Origin: an uncultured Alistipes sp.
GTDB lineage: Bacteria > Bacteroidota > Bacteroidia > Bacteroidales > Rikenellaceae
Direction of reading: 5' to 3'
Length of the DNA: 64,000 bases
Assembly (NCBI RefSeq): GCF_963931675.1
Contig: NZ_OZ007039.1
Coordinates: 839,657-903,656 of the forward strand
Every line of letters begins with the position of its first letter. Positions within the stretch are counted from its first letter, which is position 1. Under the pieces are notes generated by a model. That model did no database searches, was not told the origin of the DNA, and worked only from the letters and a program-made list of their open reading frames with translations. Below, in pieces: positions 1 to 7,071 of this stretch. The translations under genes and the position numbers were made by a program.

Positions 1-1
1 C

Positions 2-340
2 TACAAAATGGCAGACGTGTTACTTATCACCCTCCGTGGTAACAACGAGGTTGGCGACACCATCCCGGGCAAAATGCAAATGTATATGACCACAGGCAAA
101 ACAATCCTTGGAGCCATCAACGGTGGAGCTAAAGAGGTCATCAGAGAGGCGCACTGTGGCAGTTGTGTGCCGGCCGGAGACTATGAAGGATTAGCCAGGC
201 TGATGCAGACCTACATTGAAAATCCACGAGACTTTGACCAATGCGGCACAAATGCACGTGAATATTTCAAAAAACATTTCACTTTGGAGCATTACATGAA
301 TGGTCTCGAACGTGAATTACAAAGTGTCATCAAGAACTAA
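2..340 (+). CDS. Glycosyltransferase C-terminal fragment (5' end outside window)
   Basis: The reading frame is open from the window edge, so only the last 112 or so residues are present. The fragment resembles the C-terminal nucleotide-sugar-binding half of GT-B (GT4-like) glycosyltransferases. It has a stretch on keeping or leaving a sugar donor pocket (NGGAKEVIREAHCG, then VPAGDYEGLARLM) and a terminal helix with HFTLEHYMNGLE. Family knowledge says such enzymes add sugars to a lipid-linked polysaccharide at the inner membrane face. The next gene starts 4 bases after its stop, so it is probably the upstream member of one polysaccharide operon. The donor and acceptor cannot be read from this fragment. 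Confidence 0.75.
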   Translation, partial: YKMADVLLITLRGNNEVGDTIPGKMQMYMTTGKTILGAINGGAKEVIREAHCGSCVPAGDYEGLARLMQTYIENPRDFDQCGTNAREYFKKHFTLEHYMNGLERELQSVIKN

Positions 341-344
341 AATC

Positions 345-1385
345 ATGATACAGTTCAAGAAACTGATGAATGGCCGAGCGTTGTATCAGGAACCAGATAA
401 AATATGGGTAGCCAAGGGCAGGCATTTCTTTGCAGTGGATTACGATGGCAGGCGTATGAGTCGCGTATTCACGGTGCCTGGGGGACTAAAGGACCGTTTG
501 ATGACTTGTGGCCGCATTCTGACCCAAGGCACGCGCAACGATATTCGCATCCTGCTCCCTCTGAAAAACGACAACATATTGATTGCGGCAAAGAGAAAGG
601 TACTCATCTTCTCACCTTCTGGCAAAGTAGTGAATATATGGACAGACTTCCAAGGCAACAAACCGGGACATCAAGGTGCGTGTGTAACACCTGACGGTAC
701 GGTTTTTTTCACCGAATACCTGCTCAATCCAAAACGGGACCACGCAATCCGTCTTTGGCGTTCAAAAGACCACGGCATGACTTGGCAGATTGTAAAAGAG
801 TTTATTCCAGGAGACATTCGGCATCTTCATTTCATAAAGTGGGATGTATATGCAAAATGTCTGTGGATGGGGACGGGCGATTATGGTGAGGGCGGATGCG
901 AGAACCGTTTATATCAGAGCAAGGATAATGGTGAAACTTGGCGTATGGTCGGTCAAGGTAGCCAGGACTGGAGAGCAATTGGAGTCTGTATGACCGAAAA
1001 TGCACTTACCTGGGGAACAGATGCCGGAAGTTGTCCGGACACTGTACATTTCGTGCGCTTGGACCGTAAAACTGAGCGTCTGGAGGTTTTGGAAGACATG
1101 GAAGGTCCTTGCCATGGCATGGCCTCGTTTGCAGACGGTCGTACCTTCTACTCGACAGGAGTTGAGGGCGGAGAGAATGAAAAAGACAACATCGCTCGCA
1201 TGAAGATGCTGAGGCCAGACGGTAAGTTGCAAACTGTGTGGGAGTGCAAAAAAGACTGCCTCCCACTCATCATACAGTATGGTGTAATGCGCTTCCCGCT
1301 GGGAACGGACAACTGCAAACGTGTGGTATTTACAACAATGGGGCTTTCTGGAGGACATGGCGAAGCAATCATAATGGAGAAATAA
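345..1385 (+). CDS. BNR/Asp-box repeat protein of polysaccharide locus
   Basis: A 346-residue protein. The ATG at 345 is chosen over an upstream GTG that would overlap the previous gene. Two Asp-box signatures (S-x-D-x-G-x-T-W) are visible at about residues 140-147 (SKDHGMTW) and 192-199 (SKDNGETW), as found in sialidase-like six-bladed propellers. No signal peptide is seen, so the protein appears cytoplasmic. Asp-boxes are structural, so catalysis as a sialidase is not shown; a propeller of unknown role in capsule or exopolysaccharide assembly is as likely. It lies 4 bases after the glycosyltransferase and 1 base before the acyltransferase, which points to one operon. Confidence 0.7.
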   Translation: MIQFKKLMNGRALYQEPDKIWVAKGRHFFAVDYDGRRMSRVFTVPGGLKDRLMTCGRILTQGTRNDIRILLPLKNDNILIAAKRKVLIFSPSGKVVNIWTDFQGNKPGHQGACVTPDGTVFFTEYLLNPKRDHAIRLWRSKDHGMTWQIVKEFIPGDIRHLHFIKWDVYAKCLWMGTGDYGEGGCENRLYQSKDNGETWRMVGQGSQDWRAIGVCMTENALTWGTDAGSCPDTVHFVRLDRKTERLEVLEDMEGPCHGMASFADGRTFYSTGVEGGENEKDNIARMKMLRPDGKLQTVWECKKDCLPLIIQYGVMRFPLGTDNCKRVVFTTMGLSGGHGEAIIMEK

Positions 1386-1386
1386 C

Positions 1387-2421
1387 ATGGCTAATAATAA
1401 AAATAATAAATTAATGGCTCTACTGTCGGTCTGGGGCATTATTTTGGTTCTCATAGGGCACAGTGGGTTTGAAGAATCAGAAATACAGCAAAAATTACAT
1501 GTACTGCATGGATGGATATATAGTTTCCACATGCCGCTGTTCTTTATGATTTCTGGGTATCTATTTTCGTTGACAAACAAAAACTTTACAGGAATCAAGA
1601 CCGGAAAGTTCTTACAGAAAAAAATCACGAGACTCATAGTACCATACCTGACTTTAGGTACAATATTATGGGGCATCAAGTATACTTTCTCTGGGTTTTC
1701 GCACGCTACGAGAGATTTTTCGACTGGAACGTTCCTAAAAATGTTCATTGCCCCCGGATGTGATGGTAGCACAATGGGCTACTTATGGTATGTATTTACG
1801 CTATTTATGATATTTTCAGTCGTAGTGGTACTGAACAAGATACATATTGACATGAAAAAGTCAGGATGGTGTATCGGAGTGATGTTGGTCTTCTGGTTGA
1901 TGTGGGGACTTTTCCCAAAAATTATATGGGTGAATTGGAGTATAGTCTGTCGTGATTTACCATTCTTCGTCGCTGGAATATTGTTGCATAAATATGAGCC
2001 TAAAATTCTGACCTTGATAAACAAGGGGGGGGGAAAGTGTAATTTAATCATATTAAGCAGCTTTAGCATATGCTTGCAATTCTTCGACCTCCCTGTTGGC
2101 ACTACAATAAATTATATTTTCAAAGCCTTTGTCGGTTTGATAATGAGCATACAGTTGTGCTCGATGTTGCTTAAATACAAGTGGGTGGAAAGATACCTAT
2201 TGCCTTTGGGGCAATATACCTATAGTATATATTTGCTTTCATGGTTTGGGCACTATGCCGCCAAGATATTATTAGTAAATGTATTACACATGCATTGGGG
2301 AATCGTAATGCTCGGAATGTTTATTGGCGGGTTGCTATTACCTCTCATAATTTGCAGGATAGTGGATAAGTCAGACTGGCTCAGCAAACAAAAATGGCTG
2401 AGAATAGTGATAGGATATTAA
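1387..2421 (+). CDS. Membrane acyltransferase (acyltransferase-3 family)
   Basis: A 344-residue protein with about ten hydrophobic segments. It matches the acyltransferase-3 type that transfers acetyl or other acyl groups to surface sugars from the membrane. The N-terminal helix carries ILVLIGHSG, with the catalytic-type histidine, followed by HMPLFFMISGYLFSL, the usual hallmark of the family. The start is 1 base after the preceding stop. An uninterrupted run of nine G residues at 2025-2033 encodes KGGGK in a loop near residue 215. The gene is in frame here, but a one-base slip would truncate it, so polysaccharide acylation could switch on and off. The substrate is inferred only from context. 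Confidence 0.82.
   Translation: MANNKNNKLMALLSVWGIILVLIGHSGFEESEIQQKLHVLHGWIYSFHMPLFFMISGYLFSLTNKNFTGIKTGKFLQKKITRLIVPYLTLGTILWGIKYTFSGFSHATRDFSTGTFLKMFIAPGCDGSTMGYLWYVFTLFMIFSVVVVLNKIHIDMKKSGWCIGVMLVFWLMWGLFPKIIWVNWSIVCRDLPFFVAGILLHKYEPKILTLINKGGGKCNLIILSSFSICLQFFDLPVGTTINYIFKAFVGLIMSIQLCSMLLKYKWVERYLLPLGQYTYSIYLLSWFGHYAAKILLVNVLHMHWGIVMLGMFIGGLLLPLIICRIVDKSDWLSKQKWLRIVIGY
2025..2033 (+). repeat. G9 homopolymer tract inside acyltransferase gene
   Basis: Nine consecutive G bases occur inside the coding sequence of the membrane acyltransferase, in otherwise AT-rich DNA. Tracts of this type are known contingency loci in other bacteria because they change length by slipped-strand mispairing. 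The present length keeps the frame open. Confidence 0.9.
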
Positions 2422-2434
2422 GAAAAAACAAAGA

Positions 2435-3601
2435 ATGAAGAAAGTATTGATTTTGGATGGTGGTGCTGCTCATGCCATGGCCATTGCCGAATGCCTACAG
2501 AAGACAGGGTATTGGGTAGCCGTAATGTGCGATGAGAAGACGGAGTATGGCTACCATACGAAATTTGCGAACGAACGTTTCCTTGGCATTGGCAGTCACA
2601 AGCCGGAGTATGCAGAATACATGTTGGCATTTCTGAAGGAACATCATTTCGATGTGCTGATACCTACGTCTGATAAGTCGGCAGAATTTATGAGTTTCCA
2701 CAAAGAGAAACTGCAAAAAATAACAGGGATACTGATGCCTGACCGTCAAGTGTTTGAGATGGGGTACAACAAAAACAATCTGATGACCGTGTGCAAAGAG
2801 AATGGTTTTCCACATCCATTTACAATAGATTTGGCAAAGGTCGGAGGATTGGAGGTAAAAGAGCTCAAAGAATTTCCTTACCCTGGACTCTTAAAACCGA
2901 ACCTGACCAGTGGAGGTCGGGGAATGACATTGGTGAACTCCCTGGAAGAATTAACGGCTGTTTACCCCGCAATTCATGAGCAGTATGGAGAGTGCCATCT
3001 GCAACAGTTTATAAAGTCTGGCGGTAAGCAGGTGAAAGTACAAGTAATGACCGACACTGATGGCGAACCAAGGTACACAAGCGTAATTTGGAAGCAGCGA
3101 TACTATCCAGTAAATGGAGGTTCAAGCTGTTGCAACGTAACTATCGACAACCCAGAAATAGCGGATATATGCTGTCGTGTACTGAAAGCTATTGGATGGA
3201 TAGGATTTGCAGATTTTGACTTGATAGAAAACCCCGATACTGGGGAGTTGCTGATCATGGAAATCAATCCTCGTATTCCAGCTTGTGTGCGTTCTGCTTT
3301 CAAAAGCGGCATGGACTATGCTACAATGATAGCAGATGCTACAATAGGCTTACCGCTACGGGAGTACCAGTATGAGAGCGGCAAACGTTTGCGCCACTTA
3401 GGCTTTGATGTTTTGTGGTTTTTGAAATCACCAAACCGTTTTAAAACCAAGCCATCCTGGTTTAAATTCTTTGGTAAGAACTTGTATTATCAAGATTGGA
3501 TATGTGGCGATTTTCCTGCATTCTTTTGGGGAACCTGGGGAAATTTTAAGAAACAGATGAATCCGGAGTTCAGGAAAGCAAAGTCTGGAGTAAAGATGTA
3601 A
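2435..3601 (+). CDS. ATP-grasp domain ligase
   Basis: A 388-residue protein with the layout of carbamoyl-phosphate-synthase-like ATP-grasp enzymes. An N-terminal Rossmann-like pre-ATP domain begins MKKVLILDGGAAHAMAIAE. The central ATP-grasp fold has the glycine-rich loop KPNLTSGGRGMTLV at about residues 155-168. The metal and ATP-binding segment DFDLIENPDTGELLIMEINP lies around 265-284, with the E-x-N motif. These enzymes join a carboxylate to an amine or other nucleophile using ATP. In polysaccharide clusters they often attach amino acids or build unusual sugars, but the substrate here is unknown. It lies 13 bases after the acyltransferase gene, so co-transcription is likely. Confidence 0.8.
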   Translation: MKKVLILDGGAAHAMAIAECLQKTGYWVAVMCDEKTEYGYHTKFANERFLGIGSHKPEYAEYMLAFLKEHHFDVLIPTSDKSAEFMSFHKEKLQKITGILMPDRQVFEMGYNKNNLMTVCKENGFPHPFTIDLAKVGGLEVKELKEFPYPGLLKPNLTSGGRGMTLVNSLEELTAVYPAIHEQYGECHLQQFIKSGGKQVKVQVMTDTDGEPRYTSVIWKQRYYPVNGGSSCCNVTIDNPEIADICCRVLKAIGWIGFADFDLIENPDTGELLIMEINPRIPACVRSAFKSGMDYATMIADATIGLPLREYQYESGKRLRHLGFDVLWFLKSPNRFKTKPSWFKFFGKNLYYQDWICGDFPAFFWGTWGNFKKQMNPEFRKAKSGVKM

Positions 3602-3805
3602 TAAGTCTTTTTCCGAAAAACTTAAGACCGGACATTGGTCTACCAATATCATACTCCTCAGAAACCTGCGCGTACAATTCTGCATATCATAAACATACGC
3701 AGGAAAGAGGACTAAATCAAGTGCAGACCTTGCACAAGATACATCCCACAACAACCATCCCTTCTTTATTATAATCAAACTGGTTAATTAGACACAAGAA
3801 AGATT
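3602..3805. other. Intergenic gap in polysaccharide operon
   Basis: About 200 bases without a convincing gene. A weak inverted repeat, CCTGCG near 3666 with CGCAGG near 3698, could form a hairpin. It has no following T-run, so I do not call it a terminator. Antisense frames here lack family features. Confidence 0.4.
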
Positions 3806-4459
3806 ATGATATACCGATTCTTTAAGCGTCTGTTTGACGTGATTTGTGCCTTTATTGGCATTGTGGGCACCTCGCCTATCTGGATTATTTCAATTATCCT
3901 GACTGAAATCAGTGATCCCGGACCGTTATTTTACTTCGCCAATCGCGTGGGAAAGGATAATAAGAGATTCAAAATGTGGAAATTTCGGTCTATGCGTGTA
4001 GCACGTGGTGCAAATGAAGCGTCTCTCCGACCAGAACAGGATCGCATTTTTTGGTGGGGAAAAATTATGCGCAGACTGAAGATTGACGAGCTGCCTCAAC
4101 TTATCAATATCTTGAACGGAACCATGTCCATAGTAGGCCCGCGACCTGCAGCTGTCGATCAGGTAGAGATCACCCGTGGCGGAGAGAATGCGATTGCAGC
4201 AACAGTTCCTTGTGGACTCACCAGCCAGTCCAGCCTTTGGGATTACATCTATGGCGATCAGTTTCCCGACGAAAATGAATATAATGACAAAGTGCTGCCA
4301 ATTCGCCTGAAGTTGGATGTGTATTACGTAAAGCACGCATCTTTCTTCGGTGACATCCGCCTTATTTGGTGGACCGTGCTTGCAATTTTATATACAGCAT
4401 GCGGTAAATACCCTCAATGGATGCATGATAAGTTGGTTGAATACTCTAAAACCGTATAA
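3806..4459 (+). CDS. Initiating sugar-phosphate transferase (bacterial sugar transferase family)
   Basis: A 217-residue protein of the WcaJ/PglC/WbaP C-terminal type. It transfers a sugar phosphate from a nucleotide sugar to undecaprenyl phosphate and so starts a polysaccharide repeat unit at the inner membrane. Visible hallmarks are an N-terminal hydrophobic re-entrant helix (residues 9-32), the DPGPLFY motif, FKMWKFRSM at about 53-61, the acidic IDELPQLINIL segment near 93-103 and the SIVGPRPA box at about 110-117. The length fits the short, single-domain class. It sits in the middle of the locus between the ATP-grasp and deacetylase genes. Confidence 0.9.
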   Translation: MIYRFFKRLFDVICAFIGIVGTSPIWIISIILTEISDPGPLFYFANRVGKDNKRFKMWKFRSMRVARGANEASLRPEQDRIFWWGKIMRRLKIDELPQLINILNGTMSIVGPRPAAVDQVEITRGGENAIAATVPCGLTSQSSLWDYIYGDQFPDENEYNDKVLPIRLKLDVYYVKHASFFGDIRLIWWTVLAILYTACGKYPQWMHDKLVEYSKTV

Positions 4460-4477
4460 CACTAAATATAAAAAACG

Positions 4478-5155
4478 ATGAAATACTTACTTGTCGTGGC
4501 TCATCCCGATGATGAGACGCTCGGTGCAGGAGCTTCGATGTGGAAATGGTCACATCAAGGCAATACCGTGGACGTATGTATCATGTGCACAGAAGCAAAG
4601 GCTCGCGCGTTCCGTCCTTCAGACGAAGAACTCGGCGACGACACAAATGAGTCTAATAAATTTCTGGGGGTAAATAAAATTTATGAGGGGACGTTTCCGA
4701 ATATTGAGATGAACACAGTTCCTCATCTTAAGTTAGTGCAGTTTATTGAAGCTGCCATTAAGGAAAGCGAGCCGGATATCATCATTACACATCATCCAGC
4801 AGACACGAACAATGATCATCTGCAGGCCTCAATGGCCTGCCAAGAGGCAATTCGTCTCTTCCAACGTCGGCCAGAAGTAAAGCGCGTGAAAGAGTTTTGG
4901 TATATGGAGGTTCCGTCATGTTCGGAATGGAAAATAAATAACGCCATGAACTCTTTTAATCCCAACTGCTATGTAGAGACGGGAAAAGATGGCATTGAAG
5001 CTAAGATTAAGGCACTTTCAATGTATCGTGGCGTAATGCGTCCGTATCCACACCCTCGTTCCGCCGAGTTTATAACGGGACTTGCCGCCTATCGTGGCGG
5101 GCAATGGGGGCTCAACTACGCTGAAGCTTTTGAAGTTGTTTTACGGGCCTATTAG
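4478..5155 (+). CDS. PIG-L family zinc deacetylase
   Basis: A 225-residue protein of the PIG-L/LmbE family, which removes N-acetyl groups from amino-sugar conjugates using zinc. The family signature AHPDDE is at residues 8-13 and the second zinc-ligand region HHPADTNNDH at 105-114. H9, D12 and H114 are the expected metal ligands and D11 the catalytic base. The gene begins 18 bases after the sugar transferase gene. The neighbours suggest that it deacetylates a sugar nucleotide or a lipid-linked sugar during polysaccharide assembly. It might also act on a small molecule, since the family is broad. Confidence 0.88.
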   Translation: MKYLLVVAHPDDETLGAGASMWKWSHQGNTVDVCIMCTEAKARAFRPSDEELGDDTNESNKFLGVNKIYEGTFPNIEMNTVPHLKLVQFIEAAIKESEPDIIITHHPADTNNDHLQASMACQEAIRLFQRRPEVKRVKEFWYMEVPSCSEWKINNAMNSFNPNCYVETGKDGIEAKIKALSMYRGVMRPYPHPRSAEFITGLAAYRGGQWGLNYAEAFEVVLRAY

Positions 5156-5247
5156 TTGCCTTCCGGGAAATTCCCAACAGGCTTTCTAACTTCCCATAAA
5201 ACAATAACAACCATAGATTTATCAACCTTAGATCTATGCATTGAGAT

Positions 5248-5646
5248 ATGACTCATATAAAACTCGATAACAAATTTTTTGACTGCATCCAGGAGCAGGC
5301 AGAAAACTCTCCTCGTCGCAGGATGAATTATGATCTGAGAACTTCAGCCGAGGATTCTTCCCAAAGAATGATCAATGTCTTGATGTCTGACACAGTCATT
5401 CCGATCCACCGGCATACGGACACATCTGAGACAGTGGTCATCTGCCGCGGCGCGATCAGAGAGGAGTTCTACGATGATCAGGGACATAAGACAGAGGAAT
5501 TTATTCTTCGCGCCGGCGGAGAATGCCCTGCGATCCAAGTGCCCAAAGGAGTGTTTCACACTACGGTCTGCCTGGAGGATGGCAGCGTCATCTTCGAAGC
5601 CAAGGACGGAGCCTATAAGCCAATCTCACCCGAGGACGTTTTATAG
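5248..5646 (+). CDS. WbuC-type cupin metalloprotein
   Basis: A 132-residue single-domain cupin resembling WbuC proteins found at the ends of O-antigen and capsule clusters. Metal-ligand candidates are H54 and H56 in IPIHRHTDTSE, E61 and H104 in VPKGVFHT, arranged as the two cupin motifs. The biochemical role of WbuC is not settled; a part in modifying or editing surface sugars is inferred from its usual location. It is the last gene of the locus and is followed 20 bases later by a strong terminator. Confidence 0.83.
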   Translation: MTHIKLDNKFFDCIQEQAENSPRRRMNYDLRTSAEDSSQRMINVLMSDTVIPIHRHTDTSETVVICRGAIREEFYDDQGHKTEEFILRAGGECPAIQVPKGVFHTTVCLEDGSVIFEAKDGAYKPISPEDVL

Positions 5647-5665
5647 ATCCAAACTCACCCGCGTT

Positions 5666-5699
5666 ATACGGCCCGGAAGAATGATCTTTCGGGCCGTAT
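5666..5699 (+). terminator. Intrinsic terminator of polysaccharide locus
   Basis: A 15-bp stem (one G-U pair) with an ATGA loop, arms 5666-5680 and 5685-5699, lies just downstream of the wbuC-like stop. The U-run is short, but stem strength and location support termination. Confidence 0.75.
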
Positions 5700-5730
5700 T
5701 CATATTCCATATCCAACACCCCCGCAAAAC

Positions 5731-5743
5731 GGTAGTGTTTCAA
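5731..5743. repeat. Left part of first 37-bp repeat copy, split by the IS
   Basis: These 13 bases continue at 6925-6948 once the IS and one target-duplication copy are removed. The restored 37-mer is identical to the copy at 6949-6985. The bases 5736-5743 (TGTTTCAA) are the left target-site duplication. Confidence 0.85.
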
Positions 5744-5814
5744 GGTAATGATGCCAAAAGTGGTTGGTGGTATAAAATGTAACCGACATAATATTTGGTA
5801 GTTATAAGGATAAA

Positions 5815-5852
5815 ATAGAGATTAGTAGAAACGGGTTTCTACTAATCTCTAT
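5815..5852 (+). promoter_or_regulatory. 18-bp perfect hairpin just before transposase start
   Basis: Arms 5815-5832 and 5835-5852 pair perfectly over 18 bp with a two-base GG spacer. A T-run leads directly into the start codon at 5857. In a transcript entering from outside, this structure would terminate or hide the ribosome-binding region. Other insertion sequences are known to limit transposase expression this way. There is little room for a promoter between the hairpin and the start, so initiation probably lies upstream, within the IS end. Confidence 0.7.
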
Positions 5853-5856
5853 TTTT

Positions 5857-6852
5857 ATGTCAAAAAAACGAAAAATACGCTGTCCTCATTGTGGCTTTTT
5901 AGAGACAATAAAATGGGGTACTCGTAGCGGTTGCAGCCGCTATTATTGTAAGAATTGTGGCAGCTATTTTACGGATCGTCGAGACTGGATTTCCGATAAA
6001 AACAAGTTTATATGGTTCGCGCGTTGGGTTCGCGGTAAACAGCGTATTTGTGACCTTGCGAGTGAGAGCGGATACAGCGAACGCACCCTAAAAAGATACT
6101 TCTATCGGCTCTTGCCCCAGTGCCCTTTATGGCAGATACAGCGACGCGAGAAGGTAAATCTTCTGATCGACGGCACCTACTTCTCAAATAAGATTTGTCT
6201 GGTTGTATATCGGGATCACAACATCAAGATGACCCTCCTCTATCGCATAACCAGGAGTGAAACGCTGCGGGATTTGAAAGCAGACCTAACGGCTATACGC
6301 GATGTCGGCATTCAAATTGAGAGTGTCACCTGTGATGGATCTCCCAATATCATAAAAGCGGTGCGGGAAGTGTGTCCGGAGGCGATCTTGCAGCGTTGTA
6401 CGGTACATGTAGCGCGAGAGATAGAGACGTGGATTACACGCAAACCACAGACCGTAGCGGCACAGGAACTCCTCGAACTGGTGCACTTGTTAAATGGAGT
6501 ACAAACACATGATGAGGCACAGTTATGGATACGGGCTTTTATTGACTGGTATCGGCGACACGAACCATTTATCAATGAAAAAACCGTAGATGAGCTGTCG
6601 GGAAGATGGTGGTTTACGCATAAGATGCTGCATCGAAGTGTCTCGCATATCAAGCGTGCCATACCCGATCTGTTTTCATACACGCGATACCCTAATGTAC
6701 CTAAATCTTCAAATTCTATTGAGTCGTTCTTCGGTCACTTGAAGGATAATTTAAGAATCCATCGTGGACTCTCGGAACAACATTTTAAGGACTTTGTAAA
6801 GTGGTATCTTTTCCTGAACAGCAATGATGGAATTATTAAGAAACGCAAATGA
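5857..6852 (+). CDS. IS256-family transposase, variant with N-terminal zinc ribbon
   Basis: A 331-residue DDE transposase. The N-terminal zinc ribbon has two CxxC pairs (CPHC at 9-12 and CKNC at 31-34), followed by a helix-turn-helix-like segment at about 62-85. The probable catalytic triad is D105 in LLIDGTY, D160 in VTCDGSPN and E289 in SNSIESFFGHLK, and the family segment LQRCTVHVAR is at about 178-187. It should cut and join the ends of the surrounding 26-bp inverted repeats. The frame is intact. A second hairpin (arms 6847-6859 and 6866-6878) overlaps its stop codon. Confidence 0.92.
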   Translation: MSKKRKIRCPHCGFLETIKWGTRSGCSRYYCKNCGSYFTDRRDWISDKNKFIWFARWVRGKQRICDLASESGYSERTLKRYFYRLLPQCPLWQIQRREKVNLLIDGTYFSNKICLVVYRDHNIKMTLLYRITRSETLRDLKADLTAIRDVGIQIESVTCDGSPNIIKAVREVCPEAILQRCTVHVAREIETWITRKPQTVAAQELLELVHLLNGVQTHDEAQLWIRAFIDWYRRHEPFINEKTVDELSGRWWFTHKMLHRSVSHIKRAIPDLFSYTRYPNVPKSSNSIESFFGHLKDNLRIHRGLSEQHFKDFVKWYLFLNSNDGIIKKRK

Positions 6853-6878
6853 CCAGAATCGTACAATTCTGGTCATTT
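6847..6878 (+). terminator. Hairpin overlapping transposase stop codon
   Basis: Perfect 13-bp arms at 6847-6859 and 6866-6878 with a six-base loop; the transposase stop lies in the left arm. No T-run follows on the plus strand, so it may be a weak terminator or block antisense entry into the IS. Confidence 0.5.
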
Positions 6879-6948
6879 GATCCAATACGACACCAACCAC
6901 TTTTGGCATCATTACCTGTTTCAAAAAGTGTGTCTGTGCAGGCGCCTT

Positions 6949-6985
6949 GGTAGTGTTTCAAAAAGTGTGTCTGTGCAGGCGCCTT
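6949..6985. repeat. Second copy of 37-bp tandem repeat (probable IS256 end)
   Basis: This 37-base unit begins GGTAGTGTTTC and is identical to the copy split by the inserted IS (5731-5743 plus 6925-6948). Its location just beyond the 3' end of the minus-strand IS256 transposase suggests it is that element's terminal repeat, present in tandem. No matching inverted copy is seen at the other side of that transposase. Confidence 0.7.
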
Positions 6986-7025
6986 CAGATTCTTCAGATA
7001 TGCAAATATAGCGATTCTTGATTTA

Positions 7026-7051
7026 GAACAACACGCCGCGGCGTGTTGTTC
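7026..7051. terminator. 26-bp perfect palindrome at 3' side of transposase remnant
   Basis: A perfect palindrome centred on CCGCGG with 13-bp arms, 20 bases beyond the transposase stop. It is T-rich on the plus-strand side (CATATTTTTG), so it could terminate plus-strand readthrough into the transposase antisense, and possibly minus-strand transcription too. Confidence 0.55.
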
Positions 7052-7071
7052 ATATTTTTGTGTTATAGTCT

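Larger units (their letters stand above)
5744..6916 (+). mobile_element. IS256-family insertion sequence, zinc-ribbon transposase type
   Basis: The element is 1,173 bp. Its ends are 26-bp perfect inverted repeats at 5744-5769 and 6891-6916, beginning GGTAATGATG. It is flanked by an 8-bp direct duplication TGTTTCAA at 5736-5743 and 6917-6924, which matches the 8-9 bp duplications known for IS256 relatives. It contains one transposase gene. Removing the IS and one duplication copy restores a perfect 37-bp tandem repeat, so the insertion event can be reconstructed exactly. Perfect ends and an intact gene suggest a recent, possibly active copy. Confidence 0.92.
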
